Below, in pieces: positions 10,051-21,955 of a DNA stretch of 64,000 nt; position 1 is the stretch's first letter; every line of letters starts with the position of its first letter. A program made the position numbers and the translations under genes. Source of the stretch: Filosporella fistucella (taxonomy: Eukaryota; Ascomycota; Leotiomycetes; Helotiales). The notes beneath the pieces were generated by a model. It worked only from the letters and a program-made list of their open reading frames with translations, had not been told where the DNA came from and did no database searches. The DNA lies in NCBI GenBank assembly GCA_030077755.1, contig JAQJZZ010000013.1:1860001-1924000 (forward strand). Direction: 5' to 3'.

Positions 10051-11461
10051 CATCGCTATTCTATGCTACCATTGAGATTGCATCTGGATCGCGACTTCAG
10101 TATTCTCAATTTATTTTCTAGAAGTTTATGAGTCTATATAGAATTACCTCAAGCACCATCCGTCCACTTAGTTGAGAAGTATAGATCTTCGTCGCCGCGA
10201 TTTGATTTAAGTAAGGTGTCAGAGCAGCGAGAAGGTGGCAGTGAAGGGAATAAAGCAAGGGGTCGGGGGAAGACCAATCTTGGTGTCCTGAACTGAACGG
10301 AATTATGCAGCCCAACTGATGAAATAAGTATTATCCATCTGTTATGATAGAGGCGTTTGCCAGATCGGGTCGGGTCTTCCTCAACACTTACTCGATTTAG
10401 GTACAGAAGGTTGTAAGTGGCAGCACCTTTTGCCTTTTGCCTTTTGCCCTGTCAGACAGCCACATAGCCTCTCAGGTGGTGCAAATTCAAATGGGTGTGA
10501 AAAAAGTCACAGCTTTGCCCACGTGTTGGTAAACTTGAAGACTATTGAACGAACAAGTTATCCCGTCTGCTGTGGTATATGTAGGCTGCACTTTGCTTGT
10601 TGATTGCCAGTCTTTGCCTTTGAGATTTGAAAGGCAGATGATACACTTCATAGAGAAGGACCTCAATCCTTGTACAGGGCAAGGAGACGAAACGGAGCTT
10701 AATGTGTGGCACCCATACAGTAAGTACCTAGGTAAGTGAGTTGCCCAGGTTATTGGTGCAATTTGACTGAGCCGGAGATGCAAGCGTACCCCAGAGAGAC
10801 TGATAACAAGGAAATCGTTCCATAATTCCGTACCTATGTACTTGAAGAAATTTTGTTGCATATCGCATCTGGCAGAATTGTCCCCGGACACTTTGAGAAA
10901 TTTAGGTACTACTAAATGTCCGTCCAAGTCGCTAGAACTTTCAAAGGTGACGCAAAGTACATTATTCATTTGCAGCAGCTAGAATTACAACACTCTAAAA
11001 TTGTCCCTGAGCTTTGAGAAACATGAGAGGAGTGTATGATTCTTGCACTCCCGAGTTCTCTCTCAGTCAATGGAAGGTGGTCGACGATGAATACTGAGAA
11101 AATCAGCCGCCAGGACTTCCAGGATGGATTCTTGTGACTTGATGGTCTTTCCTGGCGAGTTCGGACGATGATATTCTTGATTTTTCAATGTGATCCTCAG
11201 ACATTGGAGGAAAAATGCAATACGCAACAAAACACTTTCGAGTACAACGGTAATCGGGAAATCCATGAACCTCCAAGGGATGAAAATAAAGGTATTGCGG
11301 CGAGAATTATTGCTATTGGGACTTACGCATCATATCCCACTCAAAACTTTGCAGAAGAAAGGCAACAAGAAAAGAGAATCAAATAAAAAAAATATCCTCA
11401 AACTCCATTTTCCTCGAAACTGAGCAAGCTTTCTACCAAAATTACCAACACACCCCACCCC
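10051..11461. other. Gene-poor intergenic stretch
   Basis: No gene I can support. A 160-codon minus-strand frame at 10,487-10,969 has no recognisable motif or codon pattern. There is a perfect 7-bp microrepeat (ccttttg, three copies plus) at 10,426-10,448. Confidence 0.55.
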
Positions 11462-11902
11462 TCAAGTACTTTTGACTTTCGCACTCCCATCAGCGACACC
11501 CAACAATAGCGCCCCAGCGACAGCCAACATAGGAGCATACCCCCAATGCCCCTCCGCTCCCTTCCCAACAACAGTATAACAAACCCACCCATCCACGCCC
11601 GCCGTCGCACTAGCAGCAATAAGCATCCAGCCCAACACCTGTCTCTGCTTGTAAAAAGCAGGTACTAGAAGTGCGATACCCATGAATATGTCTCGAGCGC
11701 CATAGACAGGCATTAATGCACGGATTATCAGGTCTGCTTCTGCGGATGAAGAGAATAGAGAGGGAGACGGAGGACTGGGGTAGAGCTCGAAGAAAGAGAG
11801 CGCGTTGTGTGGGCGGAGGAAAACATTTATGCCGAAGAAGGTGAAGATTGTGCCGAAGGCGAAACCGGAGAGGAGGAGGAGGGGAGATTGGGAGATAGGC
11901 AT
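11462..11902 (-). CDS. DUF4267-type small integral membrane protein
   Basis: Single exon, 146 residues, start ATG at 11,902. About four hydrophobic segments: LLLLSGFAFGTIFTFFGINV (residues 7-27), DIFMGIALLVPAFY (71-84), LGWMLIAASATAGVDGWVCY (89-108) and MLAVAGALLLGVAD (124-137). The pattern of a FGxNxFxRP loop after the first segment and VYGARDIFMG before the second fits the fungal DUF4267 family. The role is unknown; members are predicted membrane proteins. There is no neighbour within 1 kb to suggest a pathway. Confidence 0.8.
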   Translation of the reverse strand: MPISQSPLLLLSGFAFGTIFTFFGINVFLRPHNALSFFELYPSPPSPSLFSSSAEADLIIRALMPVYGARDIFMGIALLVPAFYKQRQVLGWMLIAASATAGVDGWVCYTVVGKGAEGHWGYAPMLAVAGALLLGVADGSAKVKST

Positions 11903-12267
11903 TTTGTCTGTCTTGTTAATTAGGTGTGCTTGGGAAGGGTATTAAGTGAGACTTACAGGATTTATGTTCTGAGATGGATTGGTTTCTTTTTGGTTCAAAA
12001 TGTTGCACGGCTGCCACAGGATGTTATATATCTAGAGTACAAGATTGTTTGCTTTTGTGAGATGTCTAGAAGTGTCAATAGGATACGGGGAAGAGCTGAA
12101 TATATAGACGCGCCAAGGGAGTAAGCCGGACTGATGAAGGAGCGCGCGCTATCAGCTGATCTCGCGATGGAGATTTATCGGACTCCGGACTCCGGTATTT
12201 CGTCAATTTCTTTTCTGTTCTCCTAGGGACATATTTTTGAGAAGGTAAAGATAGGTATAGCAAGGTA

Positions 12268-12289
12268 ATATATATATATATATATATAT
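12268..12289. repeat. (TA)n microsatellite
   Basis: About 11 TA dinucleotides in the 11,903-13,176 intergenic region, which otherwise shows no gene. Confidence 0.9.
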
Positions 12290-12787
12290 GATGCAACTGA
12301 TTCATTCATATTTCATTGTTCTCGACCACATAATAACTCCCGCCAACATACCATCATACACCCATCGCCAAAGGCTTGCTCTGCGAAACGAGGTATAATA
12401 TATACTGCCAATAGCAACCTCACTAGCTAATTATATAAGTACGCGTGGGTCTTAATAAAACGATATCTTTCTTTACCTAAAACGAGGTTACCTTTTGCAA
12501 TTGTGGTGTTTGACCTGGCTGGAGTATTTGGCTTGTACTGTGACCAGCTCATCAAGGCTCTTGCTGATGGCATCCCAAATGACAACCATTTTTTAGTAAT
12601 GGAAAGTCATTGTCTGAAGAATCAAATTCCAAAAGATTGGTTTATTAAGAGTTGGGTTTCGATCCGGGTGCTGGTCCAGTGCTGCTGTTAGAAATTGAAT
12701 TATAGTTCCAATGTCATTTAGTGGGTTAGCTTCAAGGATTCTTCAACAAATCAAAGTATCAAGATTATGATCTGTAAATCTTGACGT

Positions 12788-12923
12788 CGGAACCGCTGGT
12801 GTCGGAACCGACAGACACCGTAGCGGAGACCAGCCCGCAGCCGTTCATGACCCTGGCGGGATGAAGCCCGACTCGCTTGTGGACTCTCGAACCTCTGGAC
12901 TATCCAAGTTAGCATCGGAACCG
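12788..12923. promoter_or_regulatory. Three CGG-N2-CCG palindromes upstream of the MFS transporter
   Basis: CGGAACCG occurs at 12,788-12,795, 12,803-12,810 and 12,916-12,923, about 255-390 bp before the transporter ATG. Inverted CGG half-sites are the usual target of Zn2Cys6 dimers. The same three-site design is upstream of the dehydrogenase at 20.4 kb. Confidence 0.6.
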
Positions 12924-13176
12924 TCTTTTTAGAATGTCTTTGACGGCCAGGTCAAGCATGAGGGCGTGGATAACCTGGAGTGAGACTTTCTGTCTTTCGT
13001 TATGATTCCCCATACGGGGAAGCACCAGACACGAACAGATATATATGTTCCCAGATCTCCCCCAGATTGTCTGCTGTTGATTCAAGACATTCATCTCCAT
13101 TGCTTGATCACCGAACGCGATCAATCACCGTCAAAAACTTCTTACTCTTTTACCGGACTCGAAAAGCTTCGCCAAA

Positions 13177-15029
13177 ATGACAAAGGAAGATTTTGCCGCT
13201 GCCGATCAGCAGGAATCTGTTAGTTCTTCTTCTGAAGATCTGACAGTCAATTCTCCAAAACCACAGAATTTCATTGAGCGTGCTCTGAAGCCAGCCATCT
13301 ACATTCCGAGGTACCCACGATGGATGGTCGGGAAGCCTCTGCTATGGGCAACGTGCTTCTTTGGTTCGTTGGGAGATGCGCTCTTTGGTTATGATCAGGG
13401 TATCATGTCTGGTCTGTTGGTCAATGAAACCTTCATCACGCGATTTTACAGCAACCATGGAGGAATTGATGGGACAACTGCAAATGTTAATCCAAACCTA
13501 ATTGGTAATTTGCAAATTCTCTGTGCACTTCCGGCATTGAATTAATAAACATCTCCAGGTATAACTGTTTCTTGCTTGCAGCTTTCCGCAGCTATTGGAT
13601 CTTTGAGTGCTGGCTACCTGGGAGATATCATGGGAAGGAAAAGATGTGTGCGCGTTGGTGGATTCATCTACTTTGCGATGGCTTTCCTCCAAGCCTTTGC
13701 TCCCAACTTGGGATGCTTCATTGCCGGGCGAACGATTCAAGGTCTTGGTGTTGGTTTCCTCTCGATGACTGTGCCTGTCATTCAGACCGAAATCGCGGCT
13801 CCTCACAGAGTGAGTTCTTTCTCTTTCCCCGAATTTGCCTCCAGCCCCTAATCCTAACCTTTCTAGCGTGGCTTGATGGTTGGTGTTGAGTACACCTTCT
13901 TAATCGGTGGTTACATGCTTTCCTGCTGGGTTGACTATGGCTTCAACTTCCTCCTCCCACACAACACCTCGTGGCAGGGACCATACTTCGTCCAGATGGG
14001 TTTCGCATTCATCTTATTCGCCATGTCATTTTTCTTGCCAGAGACACCAAGATGGCTGGCGCGAAATGGCTTCAAGAAAGAGTCTCTCCAGACGGTCGCT
14101 GATCTCCACTCCGCTGGTGATGTCAATGATGAAGGTGTGCAGCATGTCTTCATGGAAATTCAACAGGCTGTGAAGTACGAGGCCACAATGGGCAAGGTTA
14201 CATATCGCGTAAGTTCAGAACCTTGGTAATCTGTTGATTCGCTACTGACCCCCTTCCAGGAAATGTTCACAAAGTATCGCAAAAGGACATTGGTAGGCAT
14301 CACAGCTCAGATGTTCGCTCAGCTAAACGGGATCAACGTCATCTCATTCTACTTGCCTTCCTCGCTTGCCGCTGCTGGCTTCGACAACAGACGATCGCTT
14401 CTTTTCACCGGAGCTAATGCTCTCATTTACACAGCTGCAACAGTTCCCGTTTGGTGGTTAGCCGATAGATGGGGCAGACGACCACTTCTGATCTTTGGAG
14501 GTATTGCAATGGCTATTGCCTTAAGCATCATGTGTGTCTTCAACCAGGCGAACGGCCTCAGCGTTACTACTCGCGCAAACGGTATCTTCAGCTTCGTCGT
14601 CATTTACAACGCTCTCTATGGCGCGACATGGGGACCAATGCCTTGGCTCTTGCCAGCTGAGATCTTTCCACTTCGAGCCCGAAGCAAGGGAATGGCTCTG
14701 GCAACATTCTCCAACTGGTATGTACTTGTACCAGGAATCACAATTGAAATTTTTTTTTACTAATAGCTTCTAGGACTTTCAACTTCATCATCGGCATGTC
14801 TTCGCCAGCTGCTTTCGACGGAATTCACGGATATTACTATGTCATCATCGCAGGCTTTTGCTTGTTCTCTGTCGGACTCGCAAAGTTCTACTATGTCGAG
14901 ACTGCAAACCATACACTGGAGGAGATTGCCGTTGCGTTCGGAGATAAGGCTTTCTTGATGGAGGATGAGCAAGTCATGGCATCGGCCGACTTGACGAGAC
15001 GTCCATCTACCAAGGCAGGTGATGTCTGA
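13177..15029 (+). CDS. MFS sugar/polyol porter
   Basis: Plasma-membrane sugar porter of the major facilitator superfamily. Exons 13,177-13,504, 13,559-13,809, 13,867-14,208, 14,260-14,717 and 14,774-15,029 join in frame to 544 residues, usual for the family, with 12 predicted membrane segments. Signature motifs: DALFGYDQGIMSG in TM1, GDIMGRKRCV in the TM2-3 loop, GRTIQGLGVGF, PETPRWL after TM6, AQLNGINVISFYLP in TM7, DRWGRRPLL in the TM8-9 loop and PAEIFPLRARSKGMA in TM10. Both termini are hydrophilic. The substrate cannot be assigned; the neighbouring polyol dehydrogenase and shared CGG-N2-CCG sites suggest a sugar, sugar alcohol or sugar acid. Confidence 0.93.
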
Positions 15030-16130
15030 AAGACCCTCGAGAAGATCTCGGAACGGGGCTGATAATGGTTGTGGCTTGAGGCTCAAACGAACTTTGGATG
15101 CATTGATATTAGTATTCTGCGTTGGATTGTGACCATCTTGTTACTTCGCAAAGGAGGAGACTGAATAGTAGAAGATATGACGATACGGGTTACTCTAGAT
15201 AATTTCCAGGTAGTCCTAGATTGTGATATACGAAGCGGCTTCTAGTCAACTCCAACTCTTATCCTTTGGAGAATATCATTGTGAACTTTATCTCATTTCG
15301 GGGCATTAATGCTTACGGTACAACTCCAAGGCTTACTCCTCGGGCCAAACTCCAAGACTTGAAGGTCAGGAACCGGCGTGTTTAACCTCAAAACTATTTG
15401 CAATGGGTGGTTTTTGTCTTGTCGCTTGCTTTGGCCTGCTTGAATCCTTTACAATCACGGCTTTACGATCACTACAGAAAGAAATTGATGTTTGTGTCTA
15501 GAAGGTGGTGCTTCTCATAATTTCTGCGCCAATTGCCAACACTTTTGGTGGGGAAACAGCGCTAAATCTCTACCTCCGTAGGACCCAAAAACTTCCACGT
15601 ATTTAATATAACTAAAACCGAAGTTTGATTTTGGTAACCACGGATCGACTCTCATAGTGAATTTGAACAATCTTATGTAAGAATTGAAGCAAAGCCTCGA
15701 ATCATTAGACACTTGGAAAGTTTTGATGTTGGTGACTTTTAATGGTATTCTCGCTTCTTCACGACACCTGATCCTCATCGAAAACACCGCCGAGTAGTGC
15801 AAGCCGATAATCAACCAAGATTGGAAGAAAATTCGAAAATTTGGCGAATGATCATCTTTTACATGTCAGTAAAAACGTCAAATGATGAAAATTGGGGCTG
15901 ACCTTCAGATCAGTATAGAGAGACGAACCCCTGAGGTTACCGAGACGTGCCTGTCTCTAAGCGAACAGTGCCTAAAGTTACAGCGAACACTCCACTGAAG
16001 ACTATGACCGCATAAATGGTTACTTCGGGCGCCGAAAGATATCCACTCGACCTTCAACCTCCAACCCCGCGCATCAGAAGTGCCAAAAACATTGCGCCAA
16101 CAACGATGTGCGCGAACAATCTGGCAAGCC
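15030..16130. other. Intergenic between MFS porter and regulator, no gene seen
   Basis: About 1.1 kb of promoter and 3' sequence. By eye I find no CGG-N2-CCG palindrome here, unlike the two target promoters. Confidence 0.55.
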
Positions 16131-18850
16131 ATGGACAAGGCAGACCGACTTCCAACACGTGTCAGCAAAGCCTGCGACAGGTGCAAAAGTCAGAAGAAAC
16201 GCGCAAGTAGTCCAATTTCCTACGCCCACTTCCGAGAACAATGTCACTTACTTCTTCTACCCTTCCCAGTGCGATCTTGAGCGCCCATGTCGCCATTGCG
16301 TTCGCGCACGGAAGGAATGCAGGACACAGCCATTAGAAACAGTGAAGTAAGAAGGGATCTTATCTGTCAGATATCTTGCATGAGGCTCATTAAATATTAG
16401 GAAGACCCGGGTGAGACGGCAGACCGAAACACCGGCCCCAGCAGCATCACATCTGCAATCGCCAAACCCTCCGAGACTACAATCACAGCATGCAAGCGAG
16501 TCTACACCCCGGGAGAATGAGGCCGGCCAAGACGATATGGCGTGGAGTGCACCGACAGTATCGTCCGCAAGTGACAACCAGACGCCTCGGCCATCTCATA
16601 GCCAATTGCAAAGAGAGAACTCTAGTCTCCCCGGATTCGATGCCGACTCTGCTCTAGCAATAGCTCGAAAGGTACCGTTTCTCTGTATATATGGTGCTAC
16701 AGTGGCTGACAACTAATAGATCTTTGGGTCACAAAAATCACAAGCGTTCAAGGATCGAGCGACGTCTGCTATTCCCGGAGGAGGGTGCCGAGATACGAAT
16801 GGTACCAACAGTTCGAATATCTTTCCAGCGCCGCTGATTCCTGTTTTCGATATCATTGGCATCGAACTTCCAGAACTTGAAGTCTGTAACAAGCTACTGG
16901 AGACGTACTTTGCATCCGTCCATTGGTTCTCACTCGTGGTATTCGAACCGAAGTTCAGAGGCCGGTACACTGCTGTTGTGGGCAGCGGACTGGCCAGCCG
17001 CAGCGATCATGGATTCTTGTTACTTTTGCTCATGGTTTTGATTATGGGCTGTGTGAGTACTTTTCCTTGCCTATTTGCCTCAGTTGCCCATAACACACAC
17101 ATTTTAATGTTGATGCCGGAGGAACCGAGACAGCAATCCGGATTCTATATTTTTGAGTTTTGCGGCGCTAAATTTTTGAAAGTGGTATACTCCAAAAAAC
17201 AAGACTCAGGATCTCGGTCTCTCCCCTCAAGATATGGACGGCCTGCGAGGCCGATTGTTGGCAGTCGTGCAACGAGACTTCATAGAATTAATGGATGAAG
17301 ACTCTCTGGAATTCGTTCAGGTCTGTGCTCTGCTTGGATCTTTCTACTTGTATCACGGCCGACCAAGATCATCATTCTCTATTCTTGGCGCGGCAACGAA
17401 AACATCTCAAGCCATGGACCTACATCGTGACTCAGGCTCGAAAAGGTCTTTCGAGGATGTTGAAGAGAGGAAGCGTGTTTGGTGGACTATATACACATGG
17501 GATAGGCAAGTAATCCATCAAATTTGTCGCTTAAGCACCATCTAATCTCATCTTCAGATTTGCCACGATCACATATGGAAGACCTCTTGGCATAAATGCC
17601 AAAGACTGCAATGTATCAATGCCAGCTGAAATATTCGAGAATATTCATTTCGACCCCGCATTTCCTCCCGCGCTAGTCTGTCTATCCTCATATCAGTATT
17701 ACCTCAACCATGTTTACAGGATTGCCTCACCCCTCCTGGAAGACATTTACGGCATGCGCACTTCCAGCAATCTAGATTCGTCCTCCGAGCTTCCGCAGAA
17801 AATTTCTATAGCAAACAGAGCGCTCTTAGAGTGGCATCAGGATTTACCACCTCATCTCTCTTTTGATCATCTCAACGATCTGACAGCTCAGTCTTCACCG
17901 GAGGAGAAAATGCACGCGCTTCAAGCACTCTCGCTGCAATTGACATATGATAATCTTGTCATTGTCATCCATCGGCCATTAATGGCTGGACAAGGGCAAC
18001 CAGAGCTTCTGCCAGATGGACAGGGAACATCGCCAAGCTCCCAATTTTCCGATGATGTCCGAGAGGTTGGCTTTAAAAGATGCCTTGGTTCTGCTCTACG
18101 TATCTCGAATCTTCAGCGGAAGCAGAACCTCTTCTATCTTGCTCGCTCAAGTCACCTGGTCTCTTTCTTGGGGATGAATCTCTTTACTGCCTCGGTTGTA
18201 CTCTTTATCTGCGCATTATCCGACACCCTGTCCGACACGGCACAGGAAGCTAAACGTGGTCTGAAAAGAACACTCCAGATGCAAAAGATCCTGTCGAATC
18301 ACGCGTCGCTCTCATTGCAGTGTAGTATCGTCTTGGAAGATTTAGTGCAGCTCATCTTAAAGCGAGAAATGGAAGAGATGTTGCGTGATGACTCAGTAGA
18401 CATGGATATTGTTTCCAAAGAGACGGTGTCATATGAAGTGGGAAACAGAATGGATGGAGTTCAAACAGGAGGTGATGCCCAATTGGCTTCTCAAGCTGGC
18501 GCCTACCCCACATCCGTTGGTGCTTCTGGCGGACACAATCCAGACGGTTCTCATTTTACCCAGAGTCTCTTGACTCTTCAAAGAGGTATGGCCCGCCCAG
18601 CAAGGACTTCAAAATGTGACGCTAACGTTCGTTACTAGTCTTTCAGGACAGCAGTGCCATGCGACATCCACTTGATGAGATGGCAGCCAATCAGGATTAT
18701 GCGAGCTACATGCCTCAACAGAACGGCCAAGTGGCGGCTAGCGAGCTGGCTAATAATACACATGACATGGCATTCAATGATAACATGTACACAAGAGTTG
18801 AAGATCTAGGACAGTTCTGGCTGTGGGATACCGGAAATTTCAACTTCTAG
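16131..18850 (+). CDS. Zn2Cys6 fungal transcription factor with two GC-AG introns
   Basis: Model: exons 16,131-16,202, 16,270-16,346, 16,401-16,671, 16,720-17,052, 17,204-17,505, 17,558-18,585 and 18,639-18,850, giving 764 residues. The zinc cluster ACDRCKSQKKR / CDLERPCRHCVRARKEC has exact family spacing (C-x2-C-x6-C-x5-C-x2-C-x6-C) only if intron 1 is removed as a GC-AG intron (GCAAGT to TTCCCAG). The intron after YTWDR is likewise GC-AG (AG/GCAAGT), giving RFATITYGRPLG. The middle carries the fungal-specific factor domain (LLGSFYLYHGRPRSSF, RKRVWWTIYTWD). The C-terminus is acidic and aromatic (EDLGQFWLWDTGNFNF). Lying between a sugar porter and a polyol dehydrogenase, it probably regulates both. 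The 150-bp intron 4 border is the least sure. Confidence 0.87.
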
Positions 18851-18872
18851 TATCCGGCAATGACTATATCTC

Positions 18873-20112
18873 CTACGATTTAATTCCCGGCAGCGCATCG
18901 CCTCGAGGGCCGTATATTATGGTCTTGATTCCTTGTTGCCTGCTTGCTGAATCGAACGCCTCTGCCGCCGATCCGAACTCGAAGGAATGAGTTATTAGAG
19001 CCTTGAGATCTACCTTCTTACCTTCGAGCAGTTTGATGGAAAGAGCATAATCTCCGGGCCCATATCTGAAGCTCGCCTTGTACAAACCCTCTTTGGAACA
19101 CAGCTCGCCAACTGGGAATAGTATATCTGGTGCCCCAAGACCGGCCTGGACAAATATCCCCCCCTTCTTCAAGGCGAATACCCCAGCGGCAATGCATGCC
19201 GCAACTCCTGTTGCATCAATTACAACATCTGCGCCGGTTTGGATACCGCAGCTCGACATGATATTTCCAGCGTTTACTTCGGGGAGCTCCTTTTGCATCT
19301 TATACGTGTGCGTCGCCGCATACCGCGAAGCGAACTCTAGTCTTGAATTGACTATGTCTGTCACGATGACAACAGCTGCACCCAAAGCCTTTGCTACCGC
19401 ACCACAAAGGAGACCAATTGGGCCTGCTCCCATGATGAGAACTTTGTGGCCCATTGACACAGAAGCCAGCTTTGTGCAATGTACCGCGATACTCAGTGGC
19501 TCCACCAAAGCCCCCTCTTCAATTGATATGTGTGGTGGAAGAATAAAGCAGAAATCCTCTGGAACCGTGTAGTATGTGGCGAGCGTCCCATCGACTGGCG
19601 GTGTTGCTGCGAACCTCATCTCGTCGCAGAGATTATACTTCCCGCCTCGACAGAACGTGCAACTCCGACATGGGACCCCGGGCTCAATGGCGACTCGATC
19701 GCCGAGCTTCAGAGTTTTGACTTCTGATCCACACTGTACTATTATTCCTGCTGATTCGTGGCCGAGGATAAGTGGTTGTTCGACGACGAATGGTCCGATT
19801 TTACCGTGTTGCCAGTAATGGACCTGAGAGTATAACTATTAGATATTGATTACCTGAGATTGGTTGAGAGAATTCTTACATCGCTGCCGCATATTCCTGT
19901 TGCAATGATCTTCACCAACACATGTCGATTGGTAGGCAATTTGGGTGTCGTCCGTGTCTCGTACGCGAACTCTCCCTTCTGGCGAAGCACGAATACCTGG
20001 TTCTCCTGTTTCATATTAGTGCTTAATAGCTAGTAAAGCAAAAATTTGCACATACGTCAGACACAGTATCGATGTGCCCATTCACCTGATTCCCGTTCGT
20101 TGTGCCTTTCAT
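18873..20112 (-). CDS. Zinc-dependent polyol (sorbitol/xylitol-type) dehydrogenase
   Basis: Medium-chain dehydrogenase that oxidises sugar alcohols to ketoses. Exons 20,112-20,056, 20,005-19,880 and 19,823-18,873, all phase 0, give 377 residues. Catalytic zinc motif ICGSDVHYWQHG and GHESAG; structural zinc lobe with four cysteines (PCRSCTFCRGGKYNLC); Rossmann GAGPIGLLCG; an Asp (IVTDI) at the end of the second strand, favouring NAD over NADP. The end of the gene is 22 bp from the convergent regulator stop. Three CGG-N2-CCG palindromes lie 308-364 bp upstream. L-arabinitol, xylitol or sorbitol are all possible substrates. Confidence 0.92.
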
Positions 20113-20419
20113 TCTGTCGGTTCGGTTATGTAGAGATTGCGAGTGTCTATTTTGCAGGAAGGGTATGTTTTCTTGTTTTTGGAGGGAATATGCAGGATGA
20201 AGAAAGATGGGAGAGCAAGCTGCAAAATATCTATTGTATTTCCAAAGATCCGCTGATGTACCGGACTAGTAGATATAGCAGAGCACTTCCTACCTGTCAC
20301 CCAACTAAACGCGTTGCTAAGCATCCGTCCGCTACCTGCCCTTTCCTACCCTTTCCTACCCTGACCGTGTACTAGACCCCTCAATCGCAGGGTTAGTGGG
20401 GTGGGTGTACTCCTGTTAT

Positions 20420-20476
20420 CGGTTCCGACTTTTACCTTTTGTCGGTTCCGATTTTTCAGGATAAATGTCGGATCCG
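20420..20476. promoter_or_regulatory. Three CGG-N2-CCG palindromes upstream of the dehydrogenase
   Basis: CGGTTCCG at 20,420-20,427 and 20,443-20,450 and CGGATCCG at 20,469-20,476. Read in the direction of the gene, the first two are CGGAACCG, identical to the sites upstream of the MFS porter. Spacing between site starts is 23 and 26 bp. Confidence 0.6.
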
Positions 20477-21955
20477 ACAACCCCAAGCCTACAAACTCTC
20501 CTATCCAGTCTGTGCTGATCCTCCTCTACCGCTCCGTTCCGACGTGGGAGCTTTTGAGTTTTGGCAATCGACTTTGGTCTTTACTTTGGGGCCCCACGGA
20601 GAGACAGATGGTGGGGAAAGTTCATATCAATCGGTACAGTACACCAGTGAGACAAGTCGTCGGATTGCAGTCAGTATCGATGGGAGGTCCGATTAACTTG
20701 TATTTCTAAAGATCCTTTGATCCACTCCTCAGCAGCAGAAGACGAAATCATTTCTATACGGCGAGGGTCCTGTGTTTATAGGGGTCCAAACCGGCGAATA
20801 TCTGATCGGAATTATCGTGGACGCTTCCCATTTCTTCAGATGCAAGCTGCTGGTGTGGCTTTAAAGATATAGGAACAGAATATCGTGATTTTGCCAATTG
20901 ATATAATTATATAGAAATAAATAAGATTGATTTTTAACGGTCTACGAATGAGGTACAAGATATGTTACCTCACCAGCTAATTATGTAAGCACACGTGATA
21001 CTGACCATGTGTAAGGTCTAGCCAAACGCACCGTCAATGAGCTTTCTTTTCCAGGTTTTGCTCATTGATAGGCAAGTGAGGTAGCACAAAGGAGGGAATT
21101 GTAACCACACACTTATGAGATTGAGTTCACTTTCCGCGCCATTCGACGTCGCCAAGCATACTCGTGCCGTAATCTCATTCAGCTCCTCCACCTTACCAGC
21201 TCGCATTCGATAAGCCAAACCCTGGCAGGAATGAGGGTTATTCTACAATGGGTCGAGCACAAAGCAAATAATTGTCGAATAATCGTAGAGCGGAATGTAA
21301 TAAAAAGAAAGAGATCTTAGGTAGGAAACACAAATGGAGGAACACACACTCTGGCGTAGCAAATCAAATGCAATGCAACCCAAAAGCCCCTCCACGAATC
21401 AATTACCCTGCAATGCCATAATTCCAACAACATCATGTACAGATGGAGACAAAACTTCTCGGGAATCTGAAAATAGATATCATAATCTCGTTTCTAGATA
21501 AATGAAAACTTTGTTGCAATACGATACCGACGCAAGTATGTTATGCATCGCAGCTGATTTCAGTCATGTTACGCGGTCACTTTTGTACACCAAAATTTGT
21601 ATGAAGAGGGTCGGCCCGCTAGTCAGTGCTCAGTAACCCTTGCTCAGGTGGCGCTCTAGAGGTTGAGGCTGGGAATCGGGGTACTCGGGAGAGAGGCCGG
21701 GGTAGCGTAGTAGCCGGATCCCGGAGATTTACGACACGATGCATTTCAGCCTTGACTCTCACAACGTCACCTGGTTCCCTTCATGATCGACGAGGCTTAG
21801 CCGTGTCTTATCAACACATCACGATCGTGTAACCTTGGATAGGCAGAGGCTGCCTCACATATTCTCTTCACATCTTCTTTCTTTCCACCTTCTCAACCAT
21901 TTGCCCACAAATGCAGTCCAGGTAGCAACATTTTCTCAAGGTCAATCGTTCTCTA
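20477..21955. other. Intergenic, no gene seen
   Basis: About 1.5 kb. Small open frames at 20,401-20,709, 21,018-21,218 and 21,626-21,832 have no recognisable protein features. The right end is the promoter and leader of the nucleoside transporter. Confidence 0.55.

Noticed and set aside
10487..10969. 160-codon minus-strand open frame
   Set aside because: No domain, low-complexity or splice support; likely random.
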